Both the position numbers and the translations under genes were made by a program. Of a DNA stretch of 64,000 nt, positions 10,221-17,965 are shown one piece after another (position 1 is the stretch's first letter; each line of letters begins with the position of its first letter). The DNA lies in contig NZ_JACBZX010000001.1 of the NCBI RefSeq assembly GCF_013408565.1, positions 2,046,001 to 2,110,000 of the forward strand, given 5' to 3'. This stretch comes from Janibacter alkaliphilus (GTDB lineage Bacteria > Actinomycetota > Actinomycetes > Actinomycetales > Dermatophilaceae). The notes under the pieces are model-generated. The model worked only from the letters and a program-made list of their open reading frames with translations, was not told the DNA's origin and did no database searches.

Positions 10221-11045
10221 ATGGGCACGGCGGATGAGGGCACCCCGGACCAGGACGGGTCGGTACGCCTGCACGTCACCAGCTCGGGGGAGTCGGGGCC
10301 GCGGGTCGCCTTCTGCCACGGGCTCTTCGGGCAGGGGCGCAACTGGACGCAGGTCGCCAAGGGGCTGACCGACATCGCCCGCCCGACGCTGATCGACATG
10401 CCCAACCACGGACGCTCCGGGTGGACCGAGCGCCACGACTACGTCGCCGCGGCCGACATCGTCGCCGACACCCTGGCGGACATCGACGGTGACGAGCCGT
10501 GGGCGCTGGTCGGGCACTCGATGGGCGGCAAGATCGCCATGCTGCTCGCGCTGCGCCGGCCCGAGCTCGTCGAGCGGCTGTGCGTCGTCGACGTCTCCCC
10601 CGTGGGCTACCGCGAGGGGCGCGAGTTCGAGACCTACGTCGCCGGGATGCGGGCGATGGACCTGACGGCGATCGAGACCCGCGAGGAGGCCGACGCGGCG
10701 CTCACCGAGGCGGCGCCGGACCCGGGGGTGCGCGGCTTCCTGCTGCAGAACCTGCGGCGGGACGGCGACGGCTGGCGCTGGCAGATGAACCTCGACGTGC
10801 TCGGCGACAGCATCGACCTGCTGCGCGACTGGCCAGGCGAGGCGGTCGAGGGCGCCAGCTACGACGGGCCGACGCTGTGGGTCGGCGGCAGCGACTCAGG
10901 GTACGTGCGCGACGAGTTCGCCGAGGCGATGCGCGGTTACTTCCCCAGGGTGCGGCAGCTGACCGTCAAGGACGCCGGGCACTGGGTGCACTCGCAGCAG
11001 CCCGAGGTCTTCCTCGCGACGATGCGCGCCTTCCTGCAGGCCTGA
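10221..11045 (+). CDS. Alpha/beta-fold hydrolase (YbfF-like esterase)
   Basis: A 274-residue cytoplasmic hydrolase. The oxyanion segment FCHGLFGQGRNW is near residue 32, the nucleophile elbow GHSMGG gives the catalytic Ser at about residue 100, an acidic residue lies in the LWVGGSDSGYV strand region, and the catalytic His is in DAGHWVH (about residue 253). The DMPNHGRSGW segment is typical of the YbfF/esterase subgroup of the fold. Substrate cannot be read from sequence. It starts 9 nt after ffh, so the pair is probably co-transcribed; a long palindrome follows 70 nt after its stop. Confidence 0.88.
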   Translation: MGTADEGTPDQDGSVRLHVTSSGESGPRVAFCHGLFGQGRNWTQVAKGLTDIARPTLIDMPNHGRSGWTERHDYVAAADIVADTLADIDGDEPWALVGHSMGGKIAMLLALRRPELVERLCVVDVSPVGYREGREFETYVAGMRAMDLTAIETREEADAALTEAAPDPGVRGFLLQNLRRDGDGWRWQMNLDVLGDSIDLLRDWPGEAVEGASYDGPTLWVGGSDSGYVRDEFAEAMRGYFPRVRQLTVKDAGHWVHSQQPEVFLATMRAFLQA

Positions 11046-11114
11046 CCCGCTCGCCCACCCAGCACCTCACCCCTTCGCCATCCACGGCCCTCACCCCCGA
11101 GCCGACCTCCACGA

Positions 11115-11172
11115 CGCGCGCTACCACGCAGTAAGTGTCGTGATCGCAGCACTTACTGCGTGGTAGCGCGCG
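11115..11172. repeat. Dispersed palindromic element B, copy 1
   Basis: Perfect 23-bp inverted repeat (11115-11137 and 11150-11172) around a 12-nt loop TCGTGATCGCAG. The inner arm CTACCACGCAGTAAGTG is identical to that of a second copy at 45424-45471, whose loop matches the reverse complement of this loop at 11 of 12 positions. It ends 60 nt before the amidohydrolase ATG; copy 2 ends 61 nt before rlmN. No U-tract follows. Terminator of the upstream gene, operator for the downstream gene, or a dispersed repeat are all possible. Confidence 0.85.
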
Positions 11173-11231
11173 GGTGGTGCGGGCGGAGGTGCCGGGGGTG
11201 TGGAGCGCGAAGGGGGCGCTAGGTTGGCGTC

Positions 11232-12320
11232 ATGGCGACGGTGCTGCACCTGACGGGACCCATCCTGCGCGGCCCGGAGGACGTGGTGCCCGAGGCGTGG
11301 GTGGTCGGCGGCCGGCTCACCTACGAGCGGCCCAGCGCCCCGGGGGCGGAGGTGACCACCATCGACGGGTGGGTCGTGCCCGGCTACGTCGACGCGCACT
11401 GCCACGTCGGCCTGGACCGGCACGGCGCGGTCGACGCCGAGACCAGCGAGCGGCAGGCCAGCACCGACCGGGACAACGGCACCCTGCTCATCCGCGACGC
11501 CGGGTCACCGGCCGACACCCGCTGGATCGACGAGCGCGACGACCTGCCGAAGATCATCCGGGCGGGCCGGCACATCGCCCGCCCCAAGCGCTACATCCGC
11601 AACTTCGCGCACGAGGTGGAGCCGGAGCAGCTGGTCGGCCGGGTGCGCGCCGAGGCGCGGGCGGGCGACGGCTGGGTCAAGCTCGTCGGCGACTGGATCG
11701 ACCGCGGCGTCGGTGACCTCGCGCCGTGCTGGCCGCGGGAGGTGCTCACCGAGGCGATCGCCGCCGCCCACGAGGAGGGGGCGCGGGTGACCGCGCACTG
11801 CTTCGGCGAGGAGTCGCTGCGCGACTTCGCGGCGGCGGGCACCGACTGCATCGAGCACGCCACCGGGCTGCAGGACGACACCATCGCCGCCTTCGCCGCG
11901 CAGGGCATCGACATCGTGCCCACGCTGGTGAACATCGAGACCTTCCCGGCGATCGCCGAGCCTGCACGCGAGAAGTTCCCCGACTACCACCGGCACATGC
12001 TCGACCTGCACGAGCGCCGTTTCGTCACGGTCGCGGCGGCGCACGAGGCCGGGGTGCCGGTGTGGGTGGGGACCGACGCCGGGGGAGCGCTGCCGCACGG
12101 CCTCGCGGCCCAGGAGATGGCGCTGCTCGCGCGGGCCGGGATGACCCCGACCCAGGCGGTCGGCGCGGCCACCTGGGGTGCCCGGGAGTGGCTGGGACGG
12201 CCCGGCCTGGACGAAGGGGAGGACGCCGACCTCGTCGTCCTCGACGCCGACCCCCGCGAGGACGTCACCGTCTGCGGCGTCCCGCGCCGGATCGTCCTGC
12301 GCGGCCGCGTCGTCGCCTGA
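11232..12320 (+). CDS. Metal-dependent amidohydrolase (imidazolonepropionase-like)
   Basis: A 362-residue TIM-barrel hydrolase of the amidohydrolase superfamily. Metal ligands are visible as the HxH pair in VDAHCHVG (about residues 55-57), a His in VTAHCFGEE (about 188), a His in CIEHATG (about 208), and the Asp in VGTDAGG (about 281). The small N-terminal beta sandwich precedes the barrel, and the C-terminal DADLVVLDADPRED segment closes it, as in imidazolonepropionase-like and prolidase-like members. No signal peptide. Substrate unknown. TAGGTT lies exactly 6 nt upstream of the ATG, indicating a leaderless promoter; element B lies upstream and element A downstream. Confidence 0.85.
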   Translation: MATVLHLTGPILRGPEDVVPEAWVVGGRLTYERPSAPGAEVTTIDGWVVPGYVDAHCHVGLDRHGAVDAETSERQASTDRDNGTLLIRDAGSPADTRWIDERDDLPKIIRAGRHIARPKRYIRNFAHEVEPEQLVGRVRAEARAGDGWVKLVGDWIDRGVGDLAPCWPREVLTEAIAAAHEEGARVTAHCFGEESLRDFAAAGTDCIEHATGLQDDTIAAFAAQGIDIVPTLVNIETFPAIAEPAREKFPDYHRHMLDLHERRFVTVAAAHEAGVPVWVGTDAGGALPHGLAAQEMALLARAGMTPTQAVGAATWGAREWLGRPGLDEGEDADLVVLDADPREDVTVCGVPRRIVLRGRVVA

Positions 12321-12336
12321 CACCTCACCCGCCTCC

Positions 12337-12406
12337 CCTTTATCGGGTTACCCGATAAAGGGTCGTTCGCCGGGGAAGCCTTCTCCGGTAACCGAGAGGT
12401 TCTCGC
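12337..12406 (+). repeat. Dispersed 70-nt structured element A, copy 1
   Basis: Starts with a perfect 25-nt palindrome (12-nt arms CCTTTATCGGGT and its complement around one T, 12337-12361), extendable by one base pair. After a 32-nt spacer comes GAGAGGTTCTCGC (12394-12406), itself a short hairpin. Copy 2 at 50055-50124 has identical palindrome, identical 13-mer and exactly the same 32-nt spacing; the spacer matches at 20 of 32 positions. The spacer holds TCTC, which could pair with the same GAGA used by the terminal hairpin, so two alternative folds exist. Function unknown. Confidence 0.85.
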
Positions 12407-12461
12407 GCGCCACCCCTGCACGGGCGAAGGGGGCGAGCCCGCGCCTGCCTAGGATCACGGG

Positions 12462-13160
12462 GTGACCCTCGGCCGCGACCCCCTGAACGACACGTCCGTC
12501 GTCATGCGCCTCTTCGCGGCGGGCGTGGGGTCACCGGTGGGGATGGTGCTGGGGATGGCCGCGGCCACGCTCGTCTCCTGGGGCGAGTCCCCGGGCACCG
12601 CCGTCGGGTGGACCACCGCGCTGTTTCTGGGCAACGTCCTCCTCCTCGGTGGGGTCGGCGGCGCGTCCGTGATCCAGCGGGTCGGTCTGACCAGGCTCGT
12701 CGACCGGCTCGTCGCCGGCGGCCACGAGATCGTCTCCGGGCAGGTGGTCGCGCGCACCGTGCCGGCCCGCGGGGTCCGCGTCGTGCCGGTCTACCGACGC
12801 GCCGCCGCCCCCGTCCTCGGCGCTCCGCCGTGGCCGCGGGCGCACCTGCTCGTGACGGTCGCTCTGAGCGACGACGGGCCCCGGCGGGTGGGGGTGCTGC
12901 TGCCGTCGCAGCCCTGGCCGTGGCGCCGCGGATCCCCGCTGGCGCTCGCCCTGCACCCGCGGCTGCCGGACGTGGCGGTGCTCGACGCCCGCGTGCCGGT
13001 GGACGGGGCGCGACGCACCGACGCCGACGGGCGGTGGCACGGGCGGTGGGTCGGGGCGATCGACGTCGCCGGCGGGTGGCGCGGTCTGCTGCTCGCGGCG
13101 GCCGCGACCGCCTTCGGGCTCCCGGTGGTGTGCGCTCTCGTGGCCCTGCTGGCCGGGTAA
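12462..13160 (+). CDS. Membrane protein of unknown function
   Basis: A 232-residue protein. Two hydrophobic segments near the N-terminus (about residues 20-42 and 48-65) form a hairpin. A soluble middle domain (about 70-205) contains a Pro/Arg-rich loop, and a last hydrophobic helix (LLLAAAATAFGLPVVCALVALLAG) ends the protein. I recognise no family. The GTG start is preceded by TAGGAT at exactly 6 nt, so a leaderless transcript is likely. It sits alone: element A is upstream and the convergent transporter gene begins 20 nt after its stop. Confidence 0.7.
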   Translation: MTLGRDPLNDTSVVMRLFAAGVGSPVGMVLGMAAATLVSWGESPGTAVGWTTALFLGNVLLLGGVGGASVIQRVGLTRLVDRLVAGGHEIVSGQVVARTVPARGVRVVPVYRRAAAPVLGAPPWPRAHLLVTVALSDDGPRRVGVLLPSQPWPWRRGSPLALALHPRLPDVAVLDARVPVDGARRTDADGRWHGRWVGAIDVAGGWRGLLLAAAATAFGLPVVCALVALLAG

Positions 13161-13180
13161 GTCCGGGCGTTCGGCGTGCC

Positions 13181-14098
13181 TCAGGCGCTCTCGGCGACGA
13201 GCTCCCGCTCGCCCTCCTCGGCCCGGGCACGCGTCTGCTCCAGCCGGTGCTGCTTGAGGCTGTAGAGCACGGCGGCGACCCAGACGACGATGATCCCGCC
13301 GTAGACGCTGTAGGCCACCGCGTCGCCGGCACCGATCCAGTCGCTGCGCAGCAGGGTCCGGCTGTTGGTGAGCAGGATCAGCCCGGCGACCGCCGAGCCG
13401 AGCACCCGCGGCGGCAGGTGCCGCACCAGCCAGGCGGCGATCGGCGCGGCCACCGCGCCACCGACGAGCAGGGCGAGCACGGCGCCGAGGATGATCTCCT
13501 CGTCACCGAGCGCGAGCAGGAAGCCGGCGCTCGCAGCCAGCGCCACGAGGAACTCGCTGGTGTCGATCGAGCCGATCGTCTTGCGCGGCTCCAGCCGCCC
13601 GCTGGAGAGGATCGCCGGGGTGCCCACCGGCCCCCAGCCACCGCCGCCGGTGGCGTCGATGAAGCCGGCGACCGCGCCGAGCGGGGCGAGGAAGCGCTTG
13701 CGCAGCGGCTGCCCGAGTCGGTCGGTGCGCAGCCCCTTGAGGGTGAAGCGCACCAGCACGTACAGGCCGAGCGCCAGCAGCACGACGGCCATCAGCGGCT
13801 TGGCGGTGCTGGTGTCCAGCGAGCTGAGGAAGGTGGCACCGGCGAAGGCGCCGACCGCCCCGGGGATGCCGACCTTGAGCACGACGCCCCAGTCGACGTT
13901 GCCGAAGCGCCAGTGCGCGGTGCCGGCGATGAGCGTGGTGCCGATCTCGGCGAGGTGCACGGTCGCCGACGCGGCCGCCGGGTTGGTCCCGATGACCAGC
14001 AGCAGGCTCGTCGTCGTCACCCCGTAGGCCATGCCGAGGCTGCCGTCGACGAGCTGTGCGGCCAGACCCACCAGGGCCAGCAGGACGAGCTTGCGCAT
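13181..14098 (-). CDS. TSUP-family (TauE/SafE) membrane transporter
   Basis: A 305-residue polytopic membrane protein of the sulfite exporter TauE/SafE (TSUP) family. It starts LVLLALVGLAAQLVDGSLGMAYG, the typical glycine-rich first repeat, and has the related second repeat GAVAGFIDATGGGGWGPVGTPAIL around residue 140. About eight membrane helices are expected. Family members move sulfur compounds or organic anions such as sulfite, thiosulfate or sulfoacetate. It is divergent from an Rrf2-family regulator with an A+T-rich region between them, so that regulator probably controls it. The charged C-terminal tail (RARAEEGERELVAE) is cytoplasmic. Confidence 0.9.
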   Translation of the reverse strand: MRKLVLLALVGLAAQLVDGSLGMAYGVTTTSLLLVIGTNPAAASATVHLAEIGTTLIAGTAHWRFGNVDWGVVLKVGIPGAVGAFAGATFLSSLDTSTAKPLMAVVLLALGLYVLVRFTLKGLRTDRLGQPLRKRFLAPLGAVAGFIDATGGGGWGPVGTPAILSSGRLEPRKTIGSIDTSEFLVALAASAGFLLALGDEEIILGAVLALLVGGAVAAPIAAWLVRHLPPRVLGSAVAGLILLTNSRTLLRSDWIGAGDAVAYSVYGGIIVVWVAAVLYSLKQHRLEQTRARAEEGERELVAESA

Positions 14099-14153
14099 GA
14101 GGAGCCTCTTCCGGGGGAGGGATCAGGGGTGCATCGGGGGTACGACGTGCTCA

Positions 14154-14193
14154 GGTATTTCCTACTGCTCCACTAGGTATAACGTCAAGTTAT
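14154..14193. promoter_or_regulatory. A+T-rich divergent control region with inverted repeats
   Basis: The least G+C-rich patch nearby. It contains a perfect inverted repeat ATAAC-5 nt-GTTAT (14179-14193) and an imperfect one CCTA-9 nt-TAGG (14161-14164 and 14174-14177). It lies between the TSUP transporter (minus) and the Rrf2-like gene (plus). A binding site for that regulator is the likely role, inferred from position and symmetry only. Confidence 0.5.
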
Positions 14194-14265
14194 GCATGTT
14201 CAAAGCGTAGGCGTGGCATGTCTCGCGGTGTGGACGCCCGCCGGGCGTCCCGGAACAATGGGCCC

Positions 14266-14763
14266 GTGGAGATCCCGGCGAAGGCGGAGTACGCGGTCCG
14301 CGCGATGCTCACCCTGGCTGCCGTCGAGGCCGGGGACGAGCCCCTGCCGGGCGAAGGGGGCGTCGCGCCCCGCCCGGTGTCCGTCGAGCGCCTCGCCGCC
14401 GAGCAGGGCCTGCCGCACAAGTTCCTCGAGGGCATCGTCGGCGAGCTGCGCCGGGCCGGGCTCGTGGTGAGCCGACGTGGCGCCCGCGGGGGCTACCGCC
14501 TGTCCCGTCCCGCCGGGGAGATCGCCGTCGGCGACATCATCCGCGCGGTCGACGGCCCGCTCGCCGAGGTGCGCGGGCACCGGCCGCACGAGACGAGCTA
14601 CACCGGCTCGGCCGCGCACCTGGACCAGCTGTGGGTGGCGCTGCGGGTGGCCATGCGGCGGGTCCTCGACGGGACCAGCCTGGAGCAGCTGCGCACCGGC
14701 GACCTGCCGGAAGAGGTGCGCGTGCTCACCGAGGACCCCGACGCCCGCCGCAACCGCTGCTGA
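14266..14763 (+). CDS. Rrf2-family transcriptional regulator lacking Fe-S cysteines
   Basis: A 165-residue winged-helix regulator. KAEYAVRAMLTLA at the N-terminus, the recognition helix region GLPHKFLEGIVGELRRAGLVVSRRGARGGYRL and IAVGDIIRAVDGPL are classic Rrf2. The Cys cluster that binds Fe-S in IscR/NsrR is absent; the only Cys is the last residue. It therefore resembles the CymR-like, non-iron-sulfur branch, which in other bacteria senses cysteine metabolism. Divergent pairing with a TSUP transporter fits a sulfur-related role, by inference. The GTG start was chosen because AACAAT lies exactly 6 nt upstream and the protein then begins with the conserved KAEYA segment. Confidence 0.9.
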   Translation: MEIPAKAEYAVRAMLTLAAVEAGDEPLPGEGGVAPRPVSVERLAAEQGLPHKFLEGIVGELRRAGLVVSRRGARGGYRLSRPAGEIAVGDIIRAVDGPLAEVRGHRPHETSYTGSAAHLDQLWVALRVAMRRVLDGTSLEQLRTGDLPEEVRVLTEDPDARRNRC

Positions 14764-15093
14764 GCCAGGGCACGCCCCCTTCGCGACCAGCTCGGACGGT
14801 CCCGTTGCTCGTCCCCTTCGTGATCGCGCCAGACGCACTCCGCCCCCTTCGCGATCACCTCGGACCGCCAGAGTCCGCCAGGACCGGCCGCGCGTGCGGT
14901 CCTGAGCGACAGTCCGCGGATTGTCGGTCGATTGTCGGGGGAGGGGCGACCTCTGGCATGATGTCCCGCTGTACCCGTGCCGGTCGGGCCCCTCTCGCCC
15001 GGCCGAAGCGCCTACACCCGAGCGATCGGCACCCCGCGTGTTCCCCACCCGGTCTCGCCGTGCTCACGACACAGCAAGGAGCGACCGCCGCAC
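14764..15093 (+). promoter_or_regulatory. 330-bp gap upstream of rpsP with direct repeats and promoter-like sequence
   Basis: No gene is supported here. A 25-nt direct repeat beginning CGCCCCCTTCGCGA occurs at 14773-14797 and 14841-14865 with 23 of 25 matches. GATTGTCGG is repeated at 14919-14927 and 14930-14938. TTGTCG (14932-14937) and CATGAT (14957-14962), 19 nt apart, could serve as -35/-10 for the rpsP operon. The last 130 nt would be leader RNA. Confidence 0.45.
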
Positions 15094-15636
15094 ATGGCCG
15101 TCAAGATTCGTCTCAAGCGGATGGGCAAGATCCGCACCCCCTTCTACCGCGTCGTCGTCATGGACTCGCGCACCAAGCGCGACGGTCGGGCGATCGAGGA
15201 GATCGGGAAGTACCACCCCACCGAGGAGCCCTCGCTGATCGACATCGACAGCGAGCGCGCCCAGTACTGGCTGACCCAGGGCGCTCAGCCCACCGAGGCC
15301 GTCGCCGCCCTGCTCAAGGTCACCGGCGACTGGCAGAAGCACACCGGCGAGCCCGGTGGCGGTGACCTCAAGGTCGCCGAGCCGAAGCCGAGCAAGAAGG
15401 ACCTCTACGAGGCCGCGCTGGCCTCCTCCGGCGCCGAGGCCGACGAGCACCAGGCCATCACCGCCAAGAAGAAGGCGGAGAAGAAGGCCGCCGAGGAGGC
15501 CGCGACGGTCGAGGCGAACGAGGCCCCGGCCTCGGACGAGGCCGCTGCCGACCTCACCCCGGACGGCCGCGAGACCGCCGACGCCGCCGGTGACGCCGAG
15601 CAGACCACCGAGCCGGCCGACGCCGAGCAGGCCTGA
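15094..15636 (+). CDS. rpsP: 30S ribosomal protein bS16 with long acidic/Ala-rich tail
   Basis: Ribosomal protein of the 30S body, needed for subunit assembly. The first 85 residues are a standard bS16 core ([38 protein letters not shown]). The total length of 180 is about twice the 80-90 residues of the E. coli protein. The extra 95 residues contain a Lys-rich helix ([13 protein letters not shown]) and an Ala/Glu/Asp/Thr-rich end, a type of extension common in actinobacteria. The ATG at 15094 gives the conserved MAVKIRL start. The khpA start follows 2 nt after the stop, and rimM-trmD follow in the same direction. Confidence 0.97.
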   Translation: MAVKIRLKRMGKIRTPFYRVVVMDSRTKRDGRAIEEIGKYHPTEEPSLIDIDSERAQYWLTQGAQPTEAVAALLKVTGDWQKHTGEPGGGDLKVAEPKPSKKDLYEAALASSGAEADEHQAITAKKKAEKKAAEEAATVEANEAPASDEAAADLTPDGRETADAAGDAEQTTEPADAEQA

Positions 15637-15638
15637 CC

Positions 15639-15881
15639 GTGCTCGACGAGGCGCTGGAGCACCTGGTCACCGGGATCGTCGACCACAAGGACGACGTCGT
15701 CGTGCGCACCAAGAACCTGCGCCGCGGCCAGATCCTCGAGGTCCGCGTGCACCCGGACGACCTGGGCCGCGTCATCGGTCGCTCCGGCCGGACCGCCAGC
15801 GCGCTGCGCACCGTCATGGGTGCCATCGCCGGTGGCGAGAACGTCCGGATCGACATCGTCGACACCGACCGCGAGCGCTGA
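15639..15881 (+). CDS. khpA: KH-domain RNA-binding protein KhpA
   Basis: An 80-residue RNA-binding protein of the KhpA/YlqC family. The single KH domain contains the [18 protein letters not shown] segment, in which GRSG is the GxxG loop that grips RNA. In Gram-positive bacteria the homologue pairs with KhpB and influences cell elongation and sRNA stability. A GTG start at 15639 follows the rpsP stop by 2 nt, so the two are translated from one message; a strong hairpin follows 25 nt after its stop. Confidence 0.93.
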   Translation: MLDEALEHLVTGIVDHKDDVVVRTKNLRRGQILEVRVHPDDLGRVIGRSGRTASALRTVMGAIAGGENVRIDIVDTDRER

Positions 15882-15905
15882 GCGCCCGCACCCGTCTGCA
15901 CCACG

Positions 15906-15934
15906 CGGGCCCCGGCCGAGGAGGCCGGGGCCCG
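15906..15934 (+). terminator. GC-rich hairpin between khpA and rimM
   Basis: A perfect 12-bp stem (15906-15917 with 15923-15934, arm CGGGCCCCGGCC) and a 5-nt loop lies 25 nt after khpA. No U-tract. It could attenuate transcription between rpsP-khpA and rimM-trmD rather than stop it fully. Confidence 0.6.
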
Positions 15935-15943
15935 TCGTGCGTC

Positions 15944-15999
15944 CAGCACCAGCACGCAGCACCCAGCACCAGCAGCCCCCGACAGGAGAGCAGCACCAG
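15944..15999 (+). repeat. Three CAGCACCAG repeats before rimM
   Basis: The nonamer CAGCACCAG occurs at 15944-15952, 15964-15972 and 15991-15999 in the rimM leader, flanking the ribosome binding site ACAGGAGAG. Possibly only low-complexity sequence. Confidence 0.5.
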
Positions 16000-16001
16000 C
16001 G

Positions 16002-16586
16002 ATGAGCGCCATGAGCGAGCAGGGCCACGTCGTCGCCCGCATCGGCAAGCCGCACGGCCTGCGCGGCGAGGTCACCGTGCAGCTGCACACCGACGACCCG
16101 CAGACCCGGCTCGCCGACGGGGCCGTGCTGCCGACCCGCGCCGAGCCCGGCTCCGGGGTGCCTCGCGAGCTCACCGTCGCCGGCACCCGGGTGCACCGCG
16201 GGATCTGGCTGCTGCGCTTCGCCGAGATCCTCGACCGCACCGGCGCCGAGTCGCTGCGCGGCACCCGGCTGCTCGCCCCCACCGACGACGCGCAGCCCGA
16301 CGACACGCGGCCCGGGGACGCGCAGGACCAGGACGTCGAGGACGGCTGGTACGAGGAGGACCTCGTCGGCCTGCGGGCGCTCGACCCCGGCGGCGTGGTC
16401 CTCGGCAAGGTCACCGCCCTCGAGGTCGGCGCCGCCCAGGACCGGCTCGTGCTCCGCCTCACCGACGGCGCCGAGGCGCTGGTCCCCTTCGTCGAGGCGA
16501 TCGTGCCCACGGTCGACACCGCGGCCGGCACCGTGACCATCGACGCCCCGCCCGGTCTGCTCGACCCGGACGCCGCGGAGCGGTAG
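16002..16586 (+). CDS. rimM: 16S rRNA-processing / 30S maturation factor RimM
   Basis: A 194-residue assembly factor that binds uS19 and helps mature the 30S head. The N-terminal RimM beta barrel opens with [24 protein letters not shown], and the C-terminal PRC-barrel part contains [21 protein letters not shown] and [15 protein letters not shown] Asp/Asp-Gln-rich insert (about residues 94-112) separates the two. The ATG at 16002 is preferred over the ATG at 16011 because AGGAG lies 11 nt upstream. Its TAG stop is immediately followed by the trmD ATG. Confidence 0.95.
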   Translation: MSAMSEQGHVVARIGKPHGLRGEVTVQLHTDDPQTRLADGAVLPTRAEPGSGVPRELTVAGTRVHRGIWLLRFAEILDRTGAESLRGTRLLAPTDDAQPDDTRPGDAQDQDVEDGWYEEDLVGLRALDPGGVVLGKVTALEVGAAQDRLVLRLTDGAEALVPFVEAIVPTVDTAAGTVTIDAPPGLLDPDAAER

Positions 16587-17789
16587 ATGCGCATCGACGC
16601 CGTCTCGATCTTCCCCGACTACCTCGACGCCCTCGACCTCTCGCTCATCGGCCGGGCCCGCCGCGAGGGGATCATCGACCTGCGGGTGCACGACCTGCGC
16701 GCCCACACCCACGACCGGCACCGCACCGTCGACGACACCCCCTACGGCGGCGGCGCCGGCATGGTGATGACCCCGCAGCCGTGGCAGGAGGCGCTCACCG
16801 CGGTGCTGGGCAGCGCGAGCGAGGACACCGGGCCGGCCCCGCTGCTCGTCGTCCCCGGCCCCGGTGGGGCGCCCTTCACCCAGGCCATGGCGCACGAGCT
16901 CGCGGCACGACCGTGGCTGGCCTTCGCCTGCGGCCGCTACGAAGGGATCGACGAGCGGGTCTACGAGTGGGCCGCCGAGCGGATGGAGGTCCGGGTCGTC
17001 TCGCTCGGCGACTACGTCCTCAACGGCGGCGAGGTCGCTGTGCTGGCCATGGTCGAGGCGATCGGCCGGCTGCTGCCGGGGGTGGTCGGCAACGCCGGCT
17101 CGCTGGTGGAGGAGAGCCACGAAGGGGGTCTGCTGGAGTACCCCGTCTACACCAAGCCAGCCGTCTGGGACGACCGGGCGGTGCCCGAGGTGCTCCTCGG
17201 CGGCAACCATGCCGCCATCGCCGCGTGGCGGCACGAGCAGCGGCTGGCCCGAACCGCCGCCCGCCGCCCGGACCTGCTCGCCGGGGCCGCCACCCTGACC
17301 GGGACCGACGGGGTCGAGGCCCTGCATCATGCCACCGCGACCCCGGCCGACGCCGGGGAGATCGTCACCCTGCAGACCGCCTGCTGGGCGCAGATGGTGG
17401 CCCGCCCCGAGCTGTGGTGGGGCGCTCCCGCCGAGACGGTCGCCGAGGTCCGCGAGGGCCTCGACGCCTGGACGACGCACACCTACCGCGCCGAAGGGCG
17501 CCTGGTCGCCTCGGTCCGGGTGCGTCGCGCCCCGGACGATCCGGCCACCTGGCAGATCGGCCGGCTCATGGTCGCCCCGGACATGCAGGGCCGCGGCCTG
17601 GGACGGGCGCTGCTGGCGCACGCCGAGGCGATGGCCCCGGCCGACGTCACCCGCTGCTGGCTCAACGCCGCCGAGGTGCCGCGGCTCATGCGCTTCTACC
17701 GGCGGCGCGGCTACCGGATCGTCGGTCCGGGGGAGGGGCCGGGCACCGTCGACCTCGTCCGGACGCTCCGCACCAGCGAGCCCGGCTGA
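16587..17789 (+). CDS. trmD: tRNA (guanine37-N1)-methyltransferase TrmD fused to a GNAT acetyltransferase domain
   Basis: A 400-residue protein in two parts. Residues 1 to about 235 are TrmD, the SPOUT enzyme making m1G37 in tRNA with S-adenosylmethionine; [37 protein letters not shown] and the knotted [11 protein letters not shown] segment (about 138-150) are intact. Residues about 255-395 form a GNAT domain: [24 protein letters not shown] contains the acetyl-CoA-binding QGRGLG motif (about 334), followed by [22 protein letters not shown]. Free-standing TrmD is usually 230-270 residues. There is no stop or start signal between the parts. What the GNAT part acetylates is unknown. It directly abuts rimM, and rplS follows. 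Confidence 0.93.
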   Translation: MRIDAVSIFPDYLDALDLSLIGRARREGIIDLRVHDLRAHTHDRHRTVDDTPYGGGAGMVMTPQPWQEALTAVLGSASEDTGPAPLLVVPGPGGAPFTQAMAHELAARPWLAFACGRYEGIDERVYEWAAERMEVRVVSLGDYVLNGGEVAVLAMVEAIGRLLPGVVGNAGSLVEESHEGGLLEYPVYTKPAVWDDRAVPEVLLGGNHAAIAAWRHEQRLARTAARRPDLLAGAATLTGTDGVEALHHATATPADAGEIVTLQTACWAQMVARPELWWGAPAETVAEVREGLDAWTTHTYRAEGRLVASVRVRRAPDDPATWQIGRLMVAPDMQGRGLGRALLAHAEAMAPADVTRCWLNAAEVPRLMRFYRRRGYRIVGPGEGPGTVDLVRTLRTSEPG

Positions 17790-17849
17790 GGATTTCTCCT
17801 CCGAGCGCCCGCTCTGGCAGACTGGGCGATCGCGCTCGCACTGACACCG

Positions 17850-17886
17850 CCCCCGCCACAGGGGGAGTGTGCCGGGGTCGACCCGG
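17850..17886 (+). promoter_or_regulatory. Two small hairpins in the rplS leader
   Basis: CCCCC-6 nt-GGGGG (17850-17865) is followed by a palindromic stem around GGTCGACC (17872-17886), 80-115 nt upstream of the rplS start. They could belong to a ribosomal-protein leader or end the trmD message. No known leader family was recognised. Confidence 0.3.
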
Positions 17887-17965
17887 AGCATGCGGCGGCC
17901 GAGCGCGAACCCGAACCAGTGACATGGTGCAGGCGGCCTGTGGCGTCTGCAGGAAGCGAACAACG

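Noticed and set aside
12337..12361. Palindrome as a simple intrinsic terminator of the amidohydrolase gene
   Set aside because: It lacks a U-tract, is followed by a conserved second hairpin at fixed distance, and recurs upstream of a gene rather than after one at 50055. Termination cannot be excluded but does not explain the layout.
15356..17965. Open frame upstream of and joined to rplS
   Set aside because: It runs through khpA, rimM and trmD in another frame. The real L19 starts at the ATG at 17966, giving the family length.
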